From Cladopsammia gracilis (Eukaryota; Cnidaria; Anthozoa; Scleractinia; Dendrophylliidae): a DNA stretch of 64,000 nt. The position numbers were made by a program, and so were the translations under genes. This document shows, piece after piece, positions 53,325-64,000 of the stretch (position 1 is the first letter of the stretch; every line of letters starts with the position of its first letter). The stretch lies in the NCBI GenBank assembly GCA_022457155.1, contig JAJGOT010000756.1, forward strand, positions 62,001 to 126,000, read 5' to 3'. The notes under the pieces are model-generated. The model saw nothing but the letters and a program-made list of their open reading frames with translations. It was not told the DNA's origin and did not search any database.

Positions 53325-56300
53325 TTATTTTGTTTTATAATGTCCGTACGCAAGTGTGTGAATTCTATCAAGTTGTATTATTCTCTTATCATCATCTGCC
53401 GAAAGAGCGATCTTATTCACCTCTTCCGTAAATACTTCATGTTTACGGCTCCTTATGGTATACATCTTTCGGTATTGCACACCACCTCCAAATAAACATT
53501 TCTTATAATCATCGAATTTAATGCTTTTCTTTACTACTGGTTTCTTTACTCCTTTACACTTCTTCTCCTCCCCTCCATTATACATCTTATAACTGTAAAG
53601 TTTCGACCTCAGTCCTACAAATTCTTCTATTATTTTACCGCCAGCTTCATCCTTAAACATTCCCACCACTTTCTTATTTACTCCTACCTGTATACCTGAC
53701 GGATGATCTTTTGGAAAATTACTCGTATCAAACTTGGCAACTACATCATCGCTTATATCTTTGTAAAAGTCTTTTGTTTCAATCTCATATGCTAAGCTAT
53801 CCGTATCAGTAAATAGTAGCTTTGCTTTTTCACCATACTTTGGTTTGATGTAGTTATAATGAAAATCATACATTATAGTCTTACTCAGATCGAGGATACA
53901 CATTCCAATATATACCGGTTTGTCGAATACCAACCATTTCTTTTTCATGTCGACAGCACATAAATTTTCTGAGAAGATAGTGCAGTGATTAAAGTTGGGT
54001 TTTGCTGCAAGTTTCTTCGCTTTCTTTTCCGAGTTGACTAGTATTATATTCACCCTGTTACGGATGTTTTCCATCGTTTTTCCAAAGACGGAATTATTCA
54101 TAAGTTTGAAAAAGTCGTTTTCAAACTCATTTTTAGCTTCTGCTCTCAAACTTGTGTTTAAATCAATATACTTTTTCATCCAATCACTCTCTTCAAATTT
54201 AATACCTCGATGTATCTTTGTGATTTTCAACCCTAAACTCACATATAGTTTAAGATTTTCATAGTGAACAATGTATTTCTTTTTGTTGTTTAAGTTAGGT
54301 ATTAGTTTAACCGTTTTGTTTACCTTCAAACTCTCTGGAGCGAGAGGGTAGTCATTGTGAAGGTCCTGCAGCTCTTTTGGATACTCGAGGTCGACCTCGA
54401 GTATACAACTCTCATTTCTCCAATTAAGCAATTCCTTTTTCTTCATCCATTCGAAACCACCTGTAGGTAATTTCTTACACATAGCCCCACCGTAAAAGTT
54501 ATTTGCATCGAGATATATATTATATGTGTCAGGCTTACTCTCATCATACTTTTCTTCCATGTAGATGTTGTTGGCTTGACCATACCTGTTTGAAATCATT
54601 GAAATACCACCTCTTATTCCATGTTCAAACAACAGTAACATATCTGGATCAGTCAAAAGTTCAAGTTTAACACCTGTGTATTTTAATAACGCATCCCAAG
54701 ACAATCCTGGTGCAGTATAATACCAGGCTGGACCAAGATCGTAATGCTTAATACAAAGATCACGAAAGTTTTCAAACACATCACACAGCAACAGCACATC
54801 CGACTTGTTGTACAGATTGTGATAGTCTCTTAACGTCTTCATTTCAAACGTACTCCACACCTTTTGTGCATGTTCATAATCTTCGTCAGAAATAACTTCT
54901 CCACTTAGTTTGGAAAAGAACGCCTCTTTCGGTGGTAATTGTGTTTCGTTTAATCTGTCGAGGGAGTTCATGTATTCATAAGGATATACACCTTTTCTCA
55001 ACATCAACTCAAACTGTTCATCGCTAAAAAACTTGCTTGTGTTTTTGAATTTATCCTTTGATGCGCTCTTGAGATTTGTAACCAATTTATCCAAACTTGT
55101 AGCCATAAACTTGAAACTATCGATAAATCGCAATTCTCGTTTTACATCCTTTTTCCTACCTTTCTCATCGACATACGTGTCAACCTTTATTACTTTCGAG
55201 AAACTAATGTATTTTTCTTCATTTTGTGGAATACATTTTATATTACCTTCGCTAACACCGAGATTTTTGATAAATAGGTGAGCGTCGTACCCGCTCAAGT
55301 TGTGAAAAATGACAGGAATAGATTTCGGTTTCCTACATTGAAGATTGCATACGTTATGTGCTGCACCTCGAAATTTACCAGTATAATGACAATGATCACG
55401 TACTTTTTCATCATTATCTGTAAATTTAACTTTACAGATCCAACACTTACTCGAACTTTCAAACTTACGTCTATCTTTATCCTTAAAAATCATCTTCTTT
55501 GGGAATTTAAACTCGTCATATATTCTCTTAACCTCACATTCCAACTTATCCATAAATATTTGAGCTACATCTTCATCTTCAGAGGTTGCTGTAAATTCAA
55601 CAAGTTTTGAATAGACGTTGTCACCAAAGGCAAACTTTATGCGATAACAAAAACTTGATGGTTTATGTATCTGTAACTTGTTTGTATAACTCTCCTTTGG
55701 GAATGGTTGAGTTGTATCTATCGGTTTGATTACTGACTCGAAATCTGCAGTGATAACGAAGGGATGACGCAATTTTCGACTAGTGTGTACAAATGAAAGT
55801 TTTGCATCTTTTTTATCTGGCATTTTAACACTAACAGCCTCATTATCTTTACAGTATTCTTCATGTTTATTTAACAATTTTTGGGTACCGAAAGGGTTGA
55901 GGCATCTTAAACAAAAAAACTGTTTATGTTCTTTCTTTGATGTTTAACTTGAAAACAGTCTACTCATGTTCTTTATGAGGCAATAGTGTTTATTTTCACC
56001 TTCAGAAATGAGTAAGAGGTTTATTTTTTGCTTGCATGTGTGCGACTCACTTATTTTCAGGGGGTAAACTTCACATGCATAACCAAAAACATTAACACCT
56101 ACTGTTGGGTTTTGTTTTTCAAAACGTTTAAGATCCTTCAATTCGAATGGAAACTCAATTCCATCCCAGTTTAATTTTTCAGACTGTTTCCTTAATATTT
56201 TCGTTATAAGTTCACCATCTCTAGTTACCGGGTTTAGCGCTCTTGTGACGCACCATTTAAAACATTCATCATCATCGTTTTTCATGTTTATTATCGCTTT

Positions 56301-57237
56301 TTTATCCATGATTGTTTTTGGAAGTGGAATGTAGGAGGAACCGCTTAGCGGTTCATACTTTACTGTATGTAGCTCTAAAACAACGACTGAATCAAATATC
56401 CAATTACTACCCCGTTTTTGATAGGCTGCTAAACTCTCTAACACCTTACCCGTCATTTTTTGGTAGAGATCGTCAAGGTTAGTACCTTGAAGGTTTATTT
56501 CAGCCTTTGAAACAAAATGTCCAGTTACGTACTCTTCTTCACCGGTTACTATATTTGTTTTCGACATGGTGCACTTTAGGATTAATTTCAACTTTATGTT
56601 GCGGTGTTCGTTTAGGAACTGAAGTATAGTTGGTTTTACAGCTGACAAGAATGTTTTAGGACCATACCCCTTAACCCCATCAATAGTATATTGCACAGCG
56701 AACTTTTTCAAAGCCGACTTGCTCTCTTCAAGCTTGAAGCGCTGCGTGCGCGTTTGTTTAGGCTTTAGATTTTCTAAAGCCACTTGGAGTGAATTTCTTT
56801 TTGAAACCCACTGTTTTTTCTGTTTGTTATTATTTTTTACTTTTTTTTTCACCTTTTGGAGTTTTTTCTTGATTCTTTTGATCTGTTTAACTTTAGCTTT
56901 ATCATTCACCACTTCAACTGGTGAAGGCATTTCAAAGTTCTTTTCTTCTCTTTTCAGTCTGCGAGTTTGTTTAGCTTTCATCTGATAAGGTTTTGGTTCT
57001 GCTTTTTGTGGAGGTGGGTGGTGTTTGTTCTCTTTCCCTAGGTGGTGGTACTTCTTCTTCATCTATAAAATTAATAACGCTGCGTGAAACGTGTGGTGGT
57101 GGGTGAGGGCTTGCAGATTGAACAGTAGTACTACTTTCGATAAGTTTGACTAGATCTACCTTCCTCAAACGTGAATAACCTTTTAATCCATTTTCACGCG
57201 CAATTGCCCTAAGCTGTTGAACAGTTTTTGAATCCAT
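53325..57237 (-). pseudogene. polB: DNA polymerase B with inserted endonuclease-like zinc domain, element 2
   Basis: Reading leftwards: the SAP-like N-terminus (57,237-56,971) is near-identical to element 1 PolB; a frameshift leads into a basic and helical region (57,062-55,944). An in-frame TAA at 55,944-55,946 interrupts the gene before FCLRCLNPF...HEEYC, and the core then runs to 53,325. The core has exonuclease ADFES, HNLSGYDAHLF and SDVLLL; a zinc insertion CWICK...DHCHYTGKFRGAAHNVCN (endonuclease VII-like); motif A YLDANNFYG; motif B MNNSVFGKT; motif C FTDTDS. This is a different polymerase lineage from elements 1 and 3 and lies in the opposite orientation. One stop and one frameshift inactivate it. 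Confidence 0.85.
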
Positions 57238-57240
57238 CTT

Positions 57241-57720
57241 ATTTACATTACGCTCAAGATTTCTTTAATTCCATTTTTTTTAAAAAATTCCTTACTCGAC
57301 CCAACAGTGTTGCTTGAGTGGTATCTCTTTGAGGTAGTTTCTATTCCGTTCTAGTCAGTCTCTTAGAATTGCGGTGGTTTCTTTAGGTAGTGTCGATTTT
57401 TCTCTTCCACAGACTCACCACTGTTGCTTGAGTGGTATCTCTTTGGGATAGTTTCTGTTAATTAAGTGTGTGTCTCTTTACTTCCTTATGACTAAAAATG
57501 GTCAATAGGTGATTGCGTGATGCGCGTGACTCATGACTCGCGAGTTGCGAACGCGTGTGCATACCATTTTTGTCGTTAAATTAATGTGAATGATCGATAA
57601 TTTGACGATAAATGCGCTAGAGTTGTGAACGTGTGAACAGGCCATTTTCTCGTTAAATTAATGTGAATGATCGATAATTTAACGAAAATGCGTCAGAACC
57701 GGCCTTTTTCTACTACTGTA
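57241..57720. other. Right subterminal region of element 2, with repeats
   Basis: TTGCTTGAGTGGTATCTCTT occurs twice with a 114-bp period (57,310; 57,424). CGTTAAATTAATGTGAATGA...TAATTTAACG, each copy a 10-bp-armed hairpin, occurs at 57,574 and 57,651. It is probably the element end, but no left partner was found, so the border is uncertain. Confidence 0.45.
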
Positions 57721-57894
57721 GCCTGTACTTCTAGGCTCTTTGCAGAACCTTGTCAATCATTTAGCAAAAAATGCTGCCATCTAGCAACTTTTTTCACACA
57801 GTGGTCTCAAAATTGCAATCTTTAATTCTGACCTGCTCTTTTGATATCTGGCACCCATTTAGTGCTAGACAGGGTCCCGCAAAGAGCACAGCAT

Positions 57895-58205
57895 GAAAAG
57901 ACAAATTTACGCTGGCGTAATGTAAGTGTAAAGTTGGCGTAAAGTTCTAATTTACGCACATTTACGCCACATTTACATTACGTAAAGTCAAGCTTTACGC
58001 TACCTTTACGCGTACGCGTAAAGTCAGAGTAATGAGACTTATTTATGCTGGCTTTAAGTTGGGCGTAAAGCTGGTATAAAGTAGAGATTTACGCCACCTT
58101 AACGCATACGTGTAACTATAGCGTATAGGCATCTTTAAGCCAAATTTACGCCACTTTTACGCAAAAGTGAATATGCGTCTTTAAGCCAAATTTATACTTG
58201 GTGTA
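57895..58205. repeat. TTTACGC-rich repeat cluster
   Basis: More than ten TTTACGC/GCGTAAA motifs in both orientations, including TTTACGCGTACGCGTAAA. It can fold extensively; it is a non-coding repeat of MITE type. Confidence 0.55.
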
Positions 58206-58394
58206 AAGTCAACTGAATGCTTGTACAAAGCAACAGTATGGACACGACAATGTACTCCTGCATGCATGAATTCAAATTCCAACAGCAAAAAAGGAAAATA
58301 ACTGATGTTTTTAAGGAAAGGAGACAACTGATCAATCTGTTGTGTTCACAATCTGGTTTATTTATCAGCTATGTTACTTACATAAACAAGGTAA

Positions 58395-58580
58395 AATTGT
58401 AAACCTTGTTCTGATATGACTTGAAAATAGCTGGAACAAAAACGCTAAAAATTGAAAAGCTTTTTCTAGTATCACTTGAAAATAAGTATGAAAACCTTGT
58501 TACAATATCACGACACTTGAAAATAACTGGAAAAGAAACATTGAAAAGTGTAAACCTTGTTCTAATATCAGAGTCTTTTA
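58395..58580. repeat. Degenerate short tandem repeats
   Basis: AACCTTGTT and ACTTGAAAATA recur three or four times at uneven spacing of about 55-80 bp. No coding potential is seen. Confidence 0.45.
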
Positions 58581-59243
58581 TTGCCACTTTCATCTTTCTG
58601 GATCCAATGGTTTGCAGTCCAGAATTTTAAATTCCCTGATCAGTCCATCAGATCACCATCCTGAATACATGTCTAGAACAAAATTACAACAGGTTAGATG
58701 TACTACCCAAACTGAATGGAGACTACTGTATAATTCAAGGAAAAGTTAGATTTTAGGGGCACTAATTTAGAATAGTTTCCTTAAAACAAGTTAGATTATT
58801 TGAGGAAGAGAGGAAACACATGATTCCAAAAAACCTTTTTCAACAACTTTTCTATTTCTCCACACAGGTGCATGTACACATGTAACAAGGGGACATATTG
58901 TCAACAGACCTTACTAAAGTCATATAGTTACAACACTTACTCCACAGCCTTGACACTAACATGTACTAGTGAAAACCCTCACAGGTGTTACAGGGCATAT
59001 GGGTTTAACTGACAACACTAAAACATTTCAAGGTGCTATTTGGCAAAAAGTTAATACAGTTCATTGATCATTGATCATTGATTCATCAGATCATCCCCCC
59101 CCCCCCCCGCCGATTTTGGAGATTTGAGAGTAGATAAGTTAATATGTGGTGTAGGAGAAGTAAATGGGGATGTGCATACATGTAGGCTAATAAATTGGGC
59201 GCGCGAGGAAGGGGGGGAAGGGGTTTTGTGTGTCTTACCCTTG

Positions 59244-59760
59244 GTATGACTTGGAGTCTTATATCAATGCATTTGCCCCAAACAAAACAAAACAAAACAA
59301 TCCTGGTCCATTTGGTGTAGATTCGTCTAAAACTATTTGTACTCCTTATAGCCAAGAAAATAGTGTTTTTTGTTCTAATGCGGGTAGTCAGTGTGTAGCG
59401 ATGAGTTTAACAGCTATATTGTATAATTTTAGTCGCATGATAACATGTGCGTCAGATCTTGTTGTAATTACGAATTTTGGTATAATGAGTTGCATACTTA
59501 TCTTCCTAATTTAACACAAAAAGAATGCCTTATGTTAACTGAAGTTCCTGATGTTGTTTGTACTGGGAGAGTTAACTTTCAATTTATTAGAGTATAGTGA
59601 AAGTTATTATGGAAATGTACATTATTTTAATGACAGTATATTATAATAGAAGAGAGTTGTTTACCTTTGTTTGAGGCTTTTGAATCGTTATTACGTGATA
59701 ATTATAAGTCATTTATTTTGACAATAATAATTTATACAGTCGCTATTTTTGAGACAAGAC
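59244..59760 (+). pseudogene. Decayed viral-type deubiquitinase-like protease fragment
   Basis: FAPNKTKQNNPGPFGVDSSK leads to YSQENSVFCSNAGSQCVAMS and LTAILYN, a layout like the catalytic Cys region (GxQCxxxSL) of herpes-tegument or OTU-type proteases found in mobile elements. A frameshift near 59,480 is followed by ELHTYLPNLTQKE and then several stops. It is a fragment of another element; the identification rests on one motif. Confidence 0.35.
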
Positions 59761-59955
59761 TGGCAAGGGATCAGGGATGGTGTATTCAAAGTGTTTGGTT
59801 CACATAGTAGAGATCAGAATGCGGAATGAATGATCCATGTGGGATGTGTGTATTGACTGAAGTTAGTTCTCTTGAAGAGTTCGAAGAGTTTGAAGTAAAA
59901 GGTCTGGAGTGAAGATATCCTTAACAGCCCAATCATAGTACTCGCAGAGTTCTTG

Positions 59956-60030
59956 TTTAAATTATAGTCTCCCATGCAGCCGTGCATTGCATGACGAGAC
60001 AAATAGCGGCTGCGTAGGAGACTATTTAAA
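59956..60030. repeat. Short foldback, GCTGCGTAGGAGAC type
   Basis: TTTAAATTATAGTCTCCCATGCAGCCG and its near reverse complement ending GAGACTATTTAAA. It is related to the GCCTCCTACGCAGAC motif inside the transposon at 29,466-30,703. Confidence 0.55.
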
Positions 60031-60034
60031 TTGT

Positions 60035-61920
60035 AGCTACATGTAAGTATTTGTTTTGGTGGTCAGAAATGTTATTGCCATTGCCAACTGATAGCAACCA
60101 GCAATACACATTGATTTAAATTTTCAACATTCCACACTTATACTGATCAGCATCACATTTCTTCTTATGATATGAATGCTTAATTAATCAAAGAGGTCAT
60201 GAGAATTAAGGATATGATCACCCAAGATCAGTTATCTTCAAGAGTTGATACAATCAAATCAATGTATTTGAACAGTTTCTCCCCACTACTGCTACAATGA
60301 AATAATATATGGTGACATTACGAAGGAGAATTTATATTTAAATTAATAAAAGGGAAAATGGGTTAATAATACCATCCAAAAAAATTGTTTTTCAAGCTTA
60401 CAGAGAATCTCAAGTGTTTTAGCTGATTTGAACCCCTGAAAGTGTGAACCTCCCAGTTCAAATACCATAGCGAATGAGGATGTCTAGTAGTCTAAATCCA
60501 ATAGCAGATTTGGACTCCTTTTCGCAGATTAAGACCCTGCAAAATGTATTTCTGACCATAAATTATTTGTTTTCAACATGCTGCATCACCATGAAAACAG
60601 CACAAATTACATTACAAAACATTACATGTATCCTCTAGCTTTGATAACATGCCAAACAAGTGTACTTAGTAAATATATCAACATATATATCACATTCATG
60701 TTCTTCATTCCCAGAAGTACTAACAGGAAAGAATGATGATGTTAAATGTGTCAAATGTCTTGCTGTTCACAAGTAAATGAAAAGAAGCCTTTGCTCAATT
60801 GCATATTATTGGGGGTGCATATCTGTGAGATGGTGCCATGGATATATACATGTACATGTAGCTGCTAGTAGGTTTGGACCAGGGGACTACTAGTGAAATG
60901 GAGCTGGGGGGGAGCAAAATATGGGCTGAGGCTACTGTATAAAGTAAATTAGGAATGCCGAAAAGTGCAACAAAAAAAGTGGTGCAAATTTAGAGCATAA
61001 TCAAGTTAAGAAAAATACAAGCAAGGCCATTTTAACAGCAAAAGTAATGTACTTTGACATATATAATTAAGTACATGTATAATGTGGACTCTCCACACAC
61101 CACCTGATGAACCACCCCACCCCTTAATTTTACTCAATTTAATTTTTCCGAATTTTTCTGTCAGTGAAAAGAATGGACTGGATAGATGGATGAACTCAGT
61201 ATTTCTTGACTGAACATACACAGCAAACCCAAAAGAAAAGCACGTGGGATTGTTTGCATCCCACAATAATAATAGCTTGGGACTTGGCCCAGTCCTTTTT
61301 GTTCTAAGTGTGTTGAGCGAAATCTGTTACAAGAGCACTAAAACTTGACATGCTCCTGTCCCAACAGCACCAGCCTGGAATCGGACTGTGTATAACATGC
61401 AATGTCAGCAAAAGTGTAAAATTGCAGTTTAATAAATATATTGATAGTCGGAAGTCAAATATTGATGTTGAATGCCATATGTATTTCAACTTAAGACTGT
61501 GTTTTTAAGTACCCTGTCTCCAGTCCACAGTCCATTCTTTATACTGACAGAAAAATTTGGGTAAAAAAATTAAAATTGGGGAAAATCAGGGGTAGTCCAT
61601 CAGGTTGTCCATGGACTGAGTCCACAGGGGTAGTCCATGGACCCAGGTCCACATTTTGTATACATCCTTTTTATTCACCTGAAAGTCTGACCTTTTGCTT
61701 TTTCTCTCTCAAATTTTGTTAAAGACAAAACTAATTACTGATAAAAGGACTTTGTGTCACCCAATTCTGTCTGCAATCATACTTGTGATTAAACATATTG
61801 GATTCCTGCAATTTTGTTCAATCACTCACATGATTACAGAGGGCATTCAGCTGCATCCATCCACTAGCATAATTTTTTTAATGTTACCAAAAACTACACA
61901 CCCAGTATTCCGGTATATAC
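60035..61920. other. Host sequence without a supported gene
   Basis: AT-rich sequence. I see no exon with convincing splice sites or domain, only simple repeats such as ACATGTACATGTA near 60,850. Confidence 0.35.
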
Positions 61921-61928
61921 TTATTAAC

Positions 61929-62080
61929 AATTGGTTCATGATTTAGCGTGCACTATCGAGTTATGGAGCACGCGGGAAGTTTGGAGAGCACGAAAGAAGC
62001 GTAAGTTTCTTGAGTGCTCTCCAAACTTCCCACATGCTCCATAACTCGATAGTGCACGCTAAATCATGAACCAATTGTTT
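61929..62080. repeat. Foldback (MITE-like) palindrome
   Basis: ACAATTGGTTCATGATTTAG at the left and its reverse complement at the right bound arms of about 65 bp that share GCGTGCACTATCGAGTTATG. A degenerate GCGTGCACTATCGGGATTTT recurs at 62,302. Confidence 0.75.
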
Positions 62081-62419
62081 TATAACATAGCCGGTGGAAT
62101 TGTGCATCAAATCCGACGCAAAAAACGGACAACAATATCAGAAGTGATTGTTTGCGGTAAGTGAAATATTAAGCAAAATAGGAATTGGTTTTATTTCAAA
62201 TTTTCTGTTGAAAGCACGAGTTTTATTTTACTGCAGTTTAAATACAAAATTCTTTCTTTTTAAAAAGGAAATCACGGTCAAGAATGGCACTTTTATTTAT
62301 CAGCGTGCACTATCGGGATTTTGAGCATGCTTATGTATACTGAATTTGATTGTGCGGCTCTGCTAGCTATGTTATAACAAAAATTTTCAATTAGTATATA
62401 CCAGTATGTGTTTCCATAG

Positions 62420-62810
62420 CTGAGATTTCAGCCTGGTCAACAGGGCTGAAATTTTGCTGTAATTACATGACAAATTTCAGCCCGGGCACCAAGTTTGAAA
62501 TTGTGCGGAAGATTGATAATGAGAATCAAAATAGCGTTGAAGATTCAACTGCACTTGCCTAAATTCACTTTTCAGCCCGGGCTGAAATTCTGATGCGATC
62601 ACATGGCGAATTTCAGCCCGTTTGGCCGGGCTGAAAATTCCAGCCCGGTTTCTGAAACCGGGATGGAATTTTCAGTCCAGGTTGCAACTTTGTTCATGTA
62701 ATCACTAACTTCATTTTAACAGGATTTATTTCGCAAGCTGGGCTGAAATCTCAGCCCGGTCAACCGGGCAGAACTCTCAGCCCGCGCTGAAATTCGCCAT
62801 GACAGTAATC
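62420..62810. repeat. TTTCAGCCCGG palindrome cluster
   Basis: At least ten TTTCAGCCCGG/CCGGGCTGAAA motifs in both orientations, several as back-to-back palindromes. This is a non-coding repeat with strong folding potential. Confidence 0.6.
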
Positions 62811-62814
62811 GGCC

Positions 62815-64000
62815 CCTAAAAGCCTTGTAATTCCCACAGAACTTCTGCCTTGAACTGCCGTTAAATTTGAAAACTGTGATCATGAAAGTTTAACGAAGAC
62901 AACTTAAGGCCCTACACCGTAAAACAAAGATTATAGCTTACCTCTAACGTTTCTTCGACTATTTGACTCCATGGATCTACAGCTTCAAGAGCTGAATTTC
63001 CATCTGTAGCACGATCGAGATGATGCGAAAGTCATCCGCTCAAATATACTCGATGCAAAGTAAGGCGAAGAAATAGAAGTTTCGGTCTCATCAACTACTT
63101 TCTTTAGCGAAGGATAAAAGCAAAGAAGATCACGGCATTTTCACCAGCAACGGACAAAAAATATCGCACGTTTCAAATTCTAATATGGCGGCACGCTCTC
63201 TCAAATGAGAGTCCGCTGGCTCGACACAATGCAGTCACTGATCGTCACCAGACCTCTTACAGGGCCTTACAGTTCGTATCTCGGGTCTAGCTCGATTGAA
63301 CAAACAGTTCCCTTGAACTGTTAATCTATTCCATGGTCTTCCACACTCTTAGATCAAACGTGACTGCGAACACTGGCGTTTTATTTTTGCGTCCACTATA
63401 ATACATTTACCCCACTATCTCAGAGCCATTTCGCCCCGGCGTTCCAGGCCCCATTAAGGTTACAATGTACCTTCGGGGGTGTCTCCAGTACTTAAGATTA
63501 CACTTAATATACTGTACCTAAACCCAGATATCAAATTAAAGCTTATAGAGCTGGCTATCTAAATATGGAAACCATTTGCTAATAAAATGAATTGTCGAAT
63601 TTTTTACGACGTCTAAATCAGCTTTAAAACGCTATAACTCAAAGCGATTATTGTATTTTGCTAATATGATTTGTTCTCGGATTTCCGGACACGAAGCGCT
63701 ACAAAAACGTGTCAGCGATTTCCCATATTCAATTGCAGTGAAAAGTTACAGAATATTTTCGAAAAAGGGAGAAAAAAAATGGAATGATCGCACGGAAATC
63801 GCTCTTGACGAAAAAGTTTTCGGAAATAAGAAATTCGCCGACAGGTTTTTGTTGATTATATGTTAGCCTAGCTTCTATCCAAATTTGAGGAAAATCGAAC
63901 AAATTTCCTTTGAGTTGTAGCTCTTTAAAGTGTCCCCAACAAGCGAAAAATTAACTTTGAGAAAACAGCGCTTAAAAAACATATCGCTTCATAAACAAAC
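62815..64000. other. Host sequence at the right end
   Basis: A CpG-containing patch near 63,120-63,260 could be a promoter. No gene is recognised in either strand. Confidence 0.3.

Larger units (their letters stand above)
20603..57240. mobile_element. Element 2: Polinton/adintovirus-like element, decayed, split by element 3
   Basis: Limits given are those of the coding content. Left arm, minus strand: small membrane protein, fibre, ATPase. Plus strand: unknown 391-residue protein, penton, basic protein, MCP, membrane-type protein (interrupted at 27,677/50,411), protease, zinc ribbon, PLA2, integrase. Minus strand at the right: PolB. Removing element 3 leaves about 14 kb of coding span. At least six genes contain frameshifts or stops, mostly at A or T runs. 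Terminal repeats could not be paired. Confidence 0.85.

Noticed and set aside
58217..58630. Two short plus-strand ORFs
   Set aside because: They translate degenerate tandem repeats.

Overview
The window is animal nuclear DNA, most likely from a marine invertebrate and perhaps a cnidarian. It shows AT-rich flanks, GT-AG introns with very small exons, a SINE-like tail and many foldback repeats. Inside it lie three integrated virus-like elements of the Polinton/Maverick (adintovirus-like) class, recognised by protein-primed type DNA polymerase B (PolB), chromodomain integrase, double-jelly-roll capsid, penton, adenain-like protease, packaging ATPase and parvovirus-type PLA2 genes. The species cannot be fixed from the sequence. 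LAYOUT. Element 1 (1 to about 10.99 kb, AT-rich, cut by the left window edge) carries on the + strand an unknown protein, penton, small basic protein, major capsid (MCP), membrane-type virion protein, protease, a frameshifted zinc ribbon, PLA2, integrase and PolB. Host sequence (about 11.0-20.0 kb) holds part of a minus-strand gene made of 18-129 nt phase-1 exons, including a tandemly amplified 24/18-nt exon pair and a CCHC zinc-knuckle exon, plus several foldback elements. Element 2 (at least 20.6-57.24 kb) is a close relative of element 1 with many frameshifts. Its left arm holds a small membrane protein, a fibre and the ATPase on the minus strand; its right arm ends in a PolB of a different lineage in the opposite orientation. 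Element 3 (27,678-50,410, GC- and CpG-rich) is inserted inside element 2's membrane-protein gene with a perfect 6-bp target duplication (TAAAAT), the Polinton hallmark, and about 0.6-kb terminal inverted repeats. It encodes about 24 genes. A further 1,238-bp non-coding transposon with its own 7-bp target duplication sits inside element 3, so insertion is three levels deep. Host DNA resumes from about 57.3 kb to the end and holds only repeats and one decayed protease-like fragment. HOW THE GENES WORK TOGETHER. In each element PolB replicates a linear genome, integrase inserts it, MCP and penton build the shell, the ATPase packages DNA, the protease probably cuts Arg-rich core precursors at GG sites, and PLA2 probably breaches membranes on entry. 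Element 3 adds accessory genes: a RING protein, a SLOG-fold nucleotide-binding candidate, an exonuclease-like protein, a GRF zinc-finger protein, a tRNA-His-like gene, and a truncated PolB copy carrying two extra zinc fingers. The most notable observations are the nested insertion, the PolB core swap with a flipped hairpin at its edge, the PolB-derived zinc-finger protein, the cassette of GG-motif core proteins, the reuse of stop codons as TATA boxes, the Polinton-encoded SLOG protein and the host micro-exon gene.
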